Assembly (NCBI GenBank): GCA_030950975.1
Contig: JAUZQL010000082.1
Coordinates: 1 to 7,861 of the forward strand
Length of the DNA stretch: 7,861 bases
Direction of reading: 5' to 3'
Source of the DNA: Mariprofundaceae bacterium
GTDB taxonomy: Bacteria > Pseudomonadota > Zetaproteobacteria > Mariprofundales > Mariprofundaceae
Within the stretch, counting starts at the first letter, position 1; the number at the start of each line of letters is the position of its first letter. The translations under genes were made by a program, and so were the position numbers. Below, in pieces: positions 4,710 through 7,861 of the stretch. The notes under the pieces are model-generated. The model did not search any database. It was given only the letters and a program-made list of their open reading frames with translations, and was not told where the DNA came from.

Positions 4710-6863
4710 ATGACAACACTATCCCCACCCAAAGCTCTTTTTTCTTACCCTAAATACAGAGGTAAGCATTTTTCATCCGCCTCACAATTGCCAACAAACC
4801 TCGCTGAAATGGAGGCTTTGGGTTGGGATAGTTGCGATATGGTTTTGGTGACAGGCGATGCTTATGTCGATTTACCTAGCTTTGGCATGGCCGTCATCGG
4901 ACGGACATTGGAAGCACAAGGTTTTCGTGTTGGCATCATTTCTCAACCCGATTGGAAATCTCCCGATGCGTTTCGTAGCTTAGGTAAACCCAATATTTGT
5001 TGGGGTGTTACATCGGGCAATATGGATTCGATGGTCAATCGTTACACATCCGAACGCCGCATTCGCTCCGATGATGCGTATACCGTGGGTGATGTGGGTG
5101 GGAAACGCCCTGACCGTGCTGTCACCGTGTATGCTCAACGCTGCCGCGAAGCCTTTAAAGGCGTTCCTGTCATCATTGGTGGCATTGAAGCCAGTTTACG
5201 CCGTATTGCTCATTATGATTATTGGTCGGATAAAGTGCGACATGCGGTGTTGTTGGATTCAAAAGCTGATATATTGGTTTATGGCAATGGTGAACGGCAA
5301 ATTATTGAAATTATGCACCGTTTAGCAGCGGGTGAATCCATCAAGGATATGCTTGATATTCGTGGTACTTCGGTGATGTGTAAAGGCGTGCCTGATGGCT
5401 GGATTGAAATAGATTCAACGGAAATTGATACACCGCATACCACCATCGAGCATCCCAACCCTTATCAAATGCAACAAGACATGCCGTGTGATGATAAAGC
5501 GGCTTACCGTGAACGTGAGCAAGCTCCTCCCATTTCAATCTTGGATGTCTCTGAAAAACGTGCTCATACAGTGATTCGTTTGCCCAGTTATGAAGCCGTG
5601 GCAAACGATGAAGTGCTTTATGCCCATGCCTCGCGTTTACTGCATTTGGAAACCAATCCGGGTAATGCCAGAGCCTTGATTCAAAAACATGGTGGCCGTG
5701 AGGTATGGGTCAATCCACCTGCCATTCCTTTAAGCACTGTCGAATTGGATGGGGTGTTTGATTTGCCTTACTCACGTCTGCCTTACATCGGTTATGGTGA
5801 TATTCACGCCAAAGAAACCCGCATACCTGCTTATGAAATGATTAAAACATCGGTGAATATTATGCGTGGGTGTTTTGGTGGCTGCACGTTTTGTTCGATT
5901 ACCGAACATGAAGGTCGCATCATTCAAAGTCGCTCACAAACGTCTATTTTGCGAGAAATTGAAGAAATTCGTGAAAAAACACCCAAATTCACAGGTAACA
6001 TCTCTGATTTAGGTGGTCCGACGGCCAATATGTATCGCTTGAAATGTAAATCAGAAGCTATTGAGGCGGCATGCCGAAAGCCATCTTGTGTGTTTCCTGA
6101 TATTTGTCCGAACCTCAACACCAATCATGATCCTTTGATTGAATTATATCGTAAAGCACGTCATCTCAAAGGCATCAAACGTGTCTTTATTGCATCAGGA
6201 TTGCGCTATGATTTGGCTGTAAAATCACCTGCTTATATCAAAGAATTGGTGACGCATCATGTGGGCGGTTACTTAAAAATAGCCCCTGAACATACCGAAG
6301 CTGCACCGCTCGATAAAATGATGAAGCCAGGCATTGGGACTTATGATGCGTTCAAAAAACTCTTTGAAAAGTTCTCCAAAGAAGCAGGGAAAAAACAGTA
6401 TTTAATCCCTTACTTTATTGCCGCACATCCTGGAACGACCGATCAAGACATGCTCAATCTTGCTTTATGGCTCAAGAAAAACGCTTATAAAGCCGATCAA
6501 GTCCAAGCTTTTTTACCTTCCCCAATGTCCACAGCCACAGCAATGTATCGCTCTGGTCGTAATCCCTTGAAAAAAATTAGTCGAACCCAAAGCAAGTATG
6601 CGGAAAAAGTATTCATTCCAAGACGCAAAAAACAACGGGATTTGCACAAGGCTTTTTTACGTTATCACGATCCTGATAATTGGGCGATGTTGCGCACAGC
6701 CTTAAAAAAGATGGGGCGTAGTGATTTGATAGGGCAGGGCGAACACTGTCTTGTACCTGATGACACTCAAAAAGGAAAAGATGGGCGGTCATCATTCCAA
6801 CAAAAACGAGCTGCTCATCATTTCCGCACACAACATACACGGAAAGAACGCCGCAGACGTTAA
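4710..6863 (+). CDS. ygiQ: YgiQ family radical SAM protein
   Basis: Member of the YgiQ (UPF0313) radical SAM family; the biochemical role is not established. The 717-aa length is close to E. coli YgiQ (739). The N-terminal domain carries GWDSCDMVLVTGDAYVDLPS (38-57) and PVIIGGIEASLRRIAHYDYW (about 154-173). The radical SAM core has the iron-sulfur cluster motif CFGGCTFC with Cys388, Cys392 and Cys395 (CxxxCxxC), which would hold a [4Fe-4S] cluster to cleave SAM. A later SDLGGPTANMY segment and KIAPEHTE are also typical. The C-terminal part, from about residue 620, is the DUF3362-type tail (QAFLPSPMSTATAMY, then KKQRDLHKAFLRYHDP), ending in a basic stretch. The ATG directly follows the lipoprotein stop (TAAATG) with no good ribosome binding site, which suggests translational coupling. 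It converges with the minus-strand ORF at 6871. Confidence 0.95.
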   Translation: MTTLSPPKALFSYPKYRGKHFSSASQLPTNLAEMEALGWDSCDMVLVTGDAYVDLPSFGMAVIGRTLEAQGFRVGIISQPDWKSPDAFRSLGKPNICWGVTSGNMDSMVNRYTSERRIRSDDAYTVGDVGGKRPDRAVTVYAQRCREAFKGVPVIIGGIEASLRRIAHYDYWSDKVRHAVLLDSKADILVYGNGERQIIEIMHRLAAGESIKDMLDIRGTSVMCKGVPDGWIEIDSTEIDTPHTTIEHPNPYQMQQDMPCDDKAAYREREQAPPISILDVSEKRAHTVIRLPSYEAVANDEVLYAHASRLLHLETNPGNARALIQKHGGREVWVNPPAIPLSTVELDGVFDLPYSRLPYIGYGDIHAKETRIPAYEMIKTSVNIMRGCFGGCTFCSITEHEGRIIQSRSQTSILREIEEIREKTPKFTGNISDLGGPTANMYRLKCKSEAIEAACRKPSCVFPDICPNLNTNHDPLIELYRKARHLKGIKRVFIASGLRYDLAVKSPAYIKELVTHHVGGYLKIAPEHTEAAPLDKMMKPGIGTYDAFKKLFEKFSKEAGKKQYLIPYFIAAHPGTTDQDMLNLALWLKKNAYKADQVQAFLPSPMSTATAMYRSGRNPLKKISRTQSKYAEKVFIPRRKKQRDLHKAFLRYHDPDNWAMLRTALKKMGRSDLIGQGEHCLVPDDTQKGKDGRSSFQQKRAAHHFRTQHTRKERRRR

Positions 6864-6870
6864 AAAATAT

Positions 6871-7038
6871 TCACCTTCCACCTGCTAAATGTAAGTTATT
6901 ATCTTCATGTACAAACAACACATGTGGGAGGGTTGCGCCCTTTAGCAAGGGTGCAGAATCCGCACGCAACAAACGCCATGCAGGATGATTTTTACGCAAA
7001 GAAGCCAGTGCTTCATGGTTCATTTGTGCTTGATTCAT
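6871..7038 (-). CDS. Unidentified 55-aa ORF coupled to cbiD
   Basis: The ATG at 7038 overlaps the cbiD stop as ATGA and has a GGCGGA ribosome binding site 6 nt upstream (7050-7045), so it is placed like a translated gene. An in-frame ATG at 7056 would overlap cbiD more and is less likely. The product is soluble and short with no signal peptide or membrane segment. Residues 6-32 (MNHEALASLRK, then NHPAWRLLRADSAPLL) remind me, from memory only, of the start of long DUF3375 proteins (JetA-like Wadjet components). The rest (from KGATLPHV) does not fit that family, so it might be a truncated remnant or an unrelated small protein. The stop is 7 nt from the convergent ygiQ stop. No function is assigned. 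Confidence 0.45.
   Translation of the reverse strand: MNQAQMNHEALASLRKNHPAWRLLRADSAPLLKGATLPHVLFVHEDNNLHLAGGR
6933..6956. other. GC-rich hairpin downstream of ygiQ
   Basis: GCGCCCTT (6935-6942) and AAGGGTGC (6947-6954) pair around a 4-nt loop, with one G-U pair on the plus-strand RNA and two possible further pairs at the base. It is about 70 nt past the ygiQ stop and inside the convergent small ORF. There is no T-run after it, so it is a weak terminator candidate at best, though it may stabilise the ygiQ mRNA end. Confidence 0.3.
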
Positions 7039-7861
7039 AGGACATCCGCCAAGCAATGACCTGAGAAATCACACACCATCACTCGAATTGAAAAAACGCC
7101 GACATAACGTTGATTTAACGTTTGGATGGTTCGCCGAGCTAAGGCTTGATAAAAAGCAGATGCTAACCCCAAATCTTCCATACGTTCCGCTACAAAACGT
7201 GCTGTTTCTGCGGCTGAAATTTCTGCACACACCGCATCATCTGCCCCACATTCCTTGGCGAGTTCCGCCAATAAATCCGTATTCACAGCTTTGCGTTTGG
7301 CATGGGTAATCACTTCGCCTTGTGCCATCTTGGTCAACTTTCCAACCATGCCGCCAATCACAATGTGTTGAATGCCTTCTTTTTGACATGTATCCAAAGC
7401 AGGACCGAGAAAATCACCCATTTGTACAAAACAAGCAGGTTCAAGCTCGGGCAATGATGCAATCACAAATTTTTCTGTGCGCCCACCTGTAGTCAGCACC
7501 ACCGTGTCTTGCCCTTGATTTGCTGCGACTTCAATGCCTTGCACCACAGAAGCACGAAAAGCAGCCGTTGAATAAGGATGGACAATGCCCGTTGTGCCAA
7601 GAATCGAGATGCCTCCGATAATGCCAAGTCGATCATTGAGTGTTTTTTTCGCCATTTCTTCGCCATCAAGCACGGAAATAGTAACTTCAATACCAAATTC
7701 TTTTAAGCATTCCGAAGCAATCGCACGAATATTGTCTTCAATGTTTTTGCGTGGCACAGGGTTAATCGCAGGGCCACCAACTTCAAGACCCAAGCCACGC
7801 ATGGTAATCACGCCCACACCTTCGCCACCCTTTAAAATCACTTCATCAACATGATCCTCTA
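7035..7861 (-). CDS. cbiD: Cobalt-precorrin-5B (C1)-methyltransferase, C-terminal part (5' end beyond right edge)
   Basis: SAM-dependent enzyme of the anaerobic (early cobalt insertion) cobalamin route; it methylates C1 of cobalt-precorrin-5B to give cobalt-precorrin-6A. About 275 codons are visible against a family length of about 360-380. The frame stays open to the edge: residues before the GTG at 7841 read DHVDEV and join smoothly to ILKGGEGVGVIT, so the GTG is not the start. Family landmarks are GLGLEVGGPAINPVPRKNI, GISILGTTGIVHPYSTAAF, VVLTTGGRTE, FVQMGDFLGPALD and HIVIGGMVGKLTKMAQG, with the usual C-terminus SIRVMVCDFSGHCLADVL. The stop overlaps the start of the 55-aa ORF by ATGA. Other cobalamin genes are probably to the right, outside the window. 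Confidence 0.94.
   Translation of the reverse strand, partial: EDHVDEVILKGGEGVGVITMRGLGLEVGGPAINPVPRKNIEDNIRAIASECLKEFGIEVTISVLDGEEMAKKTLNDRLGIIGGISILGTTGIVHPYSTAAFRASVVQGIEVAANQGQDTVVLTTGGRTEKFVIASLPELEPACFVQMGDFLGPALDTCQKEGIQHIVIGGMVGKLTKMAQGEVITHAKRKAVNTDLLAELAKECGADDAVCAEISAAETARFVAERMEDLGLASAFYQALARRTIQTLNQRYVGVFSIRVMVCDFSGHCLADVL

Noticed and set aside
4507..4728. 73-codon minus-strand frame rich in Gly-Asp-Arg
   Set aside because: It is the reverse-strand shadow of the lipoprotein gene and its DHH repeats.
7088..7309. Plus-strand frame within cbiD, and similar antisense frames in bioF, bioH and ygiQ
   Set aside because: They lie opposite conserved coding sequence, lack ribosome binding sites and show no protein family features.
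7839..7841. GTG as the start of cbiD
   Set aside because: The frame is open to the window edge with family-like residues before it, and the conserved N-terminal third of CbiD would be missing.

Overview
This is about 7.9 kb of moderately AT-rich bacterial chromosome. The gene content is proteobacterial: a bioF-bioH pair of the gamma/zetaproteobacterial type, an E. coli-like YgiQ, a CbiD-type cobalamin enzyme and an outer-membrane glycine-zipper lipoprotein. The sequence does not fix the genus. Genes are packed tightly, with 4-10 nt overlaps or near-zero spacing inside each transcription unit.

Left part (1-1320, minus strand): the start of a type I restriction-modification locus. A half-size specificity subunit (hsdS, one target-recognition domain, 198 aa) comes first. 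It overlaps by ATGA with hsdM, the adenine methyltransferase, which runs off the left edge. A very AT-rich stretch (1321-1424) holds a candidate promoter whose -10 lies inside an inverted repeat directly against the hsdS ATG, and a second inverted repeat lies further out. The next 142 nt (1425-1566) contain no convincing gene, but carry a perfect 8-bp hairpin and a short stop-free stretch that may be a remnant.

Middle-left (1567-4211, minus strand): an apparent operon bioF-bioH-phzF-like. BioH makes pimeloyl-ACP by removing the methyl ester, and BioF condenses pimeloyl-ACP with alanine, so the first two genes are consecutive biotin-pathway steps. The third gene is a PhzF-family isomerase-like protein in the place where bioC is often found.

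Middle-right (4212-6863): a short divergent regulatory region, then on the plus strand a small lipoprotein with a glycine zipper and a His/Asp tail, followed with no spacing (TAAATG) by ygiQ, a radical SAM protein.

Right part (6871-7861, minus strand): the 3' portion of cbiD (cobalt-precorrin-5B C1-methyltransferase, entering from the right edge), overlapped by ATGA with an unidentified 55-codon ORF that converges on ygiQ.

I see no tRNA, rRNA, CRISPR array or complete insertion sequence. No clearly new multi-gene system is visible. The most unusual items are the half-S/M restriction locus with its possibly leaderless, operator-like promoter, the PhzF protein in the biotin operon, the lipoprotein-ygiQ coupling, and the small ORF coupled to cbiD.
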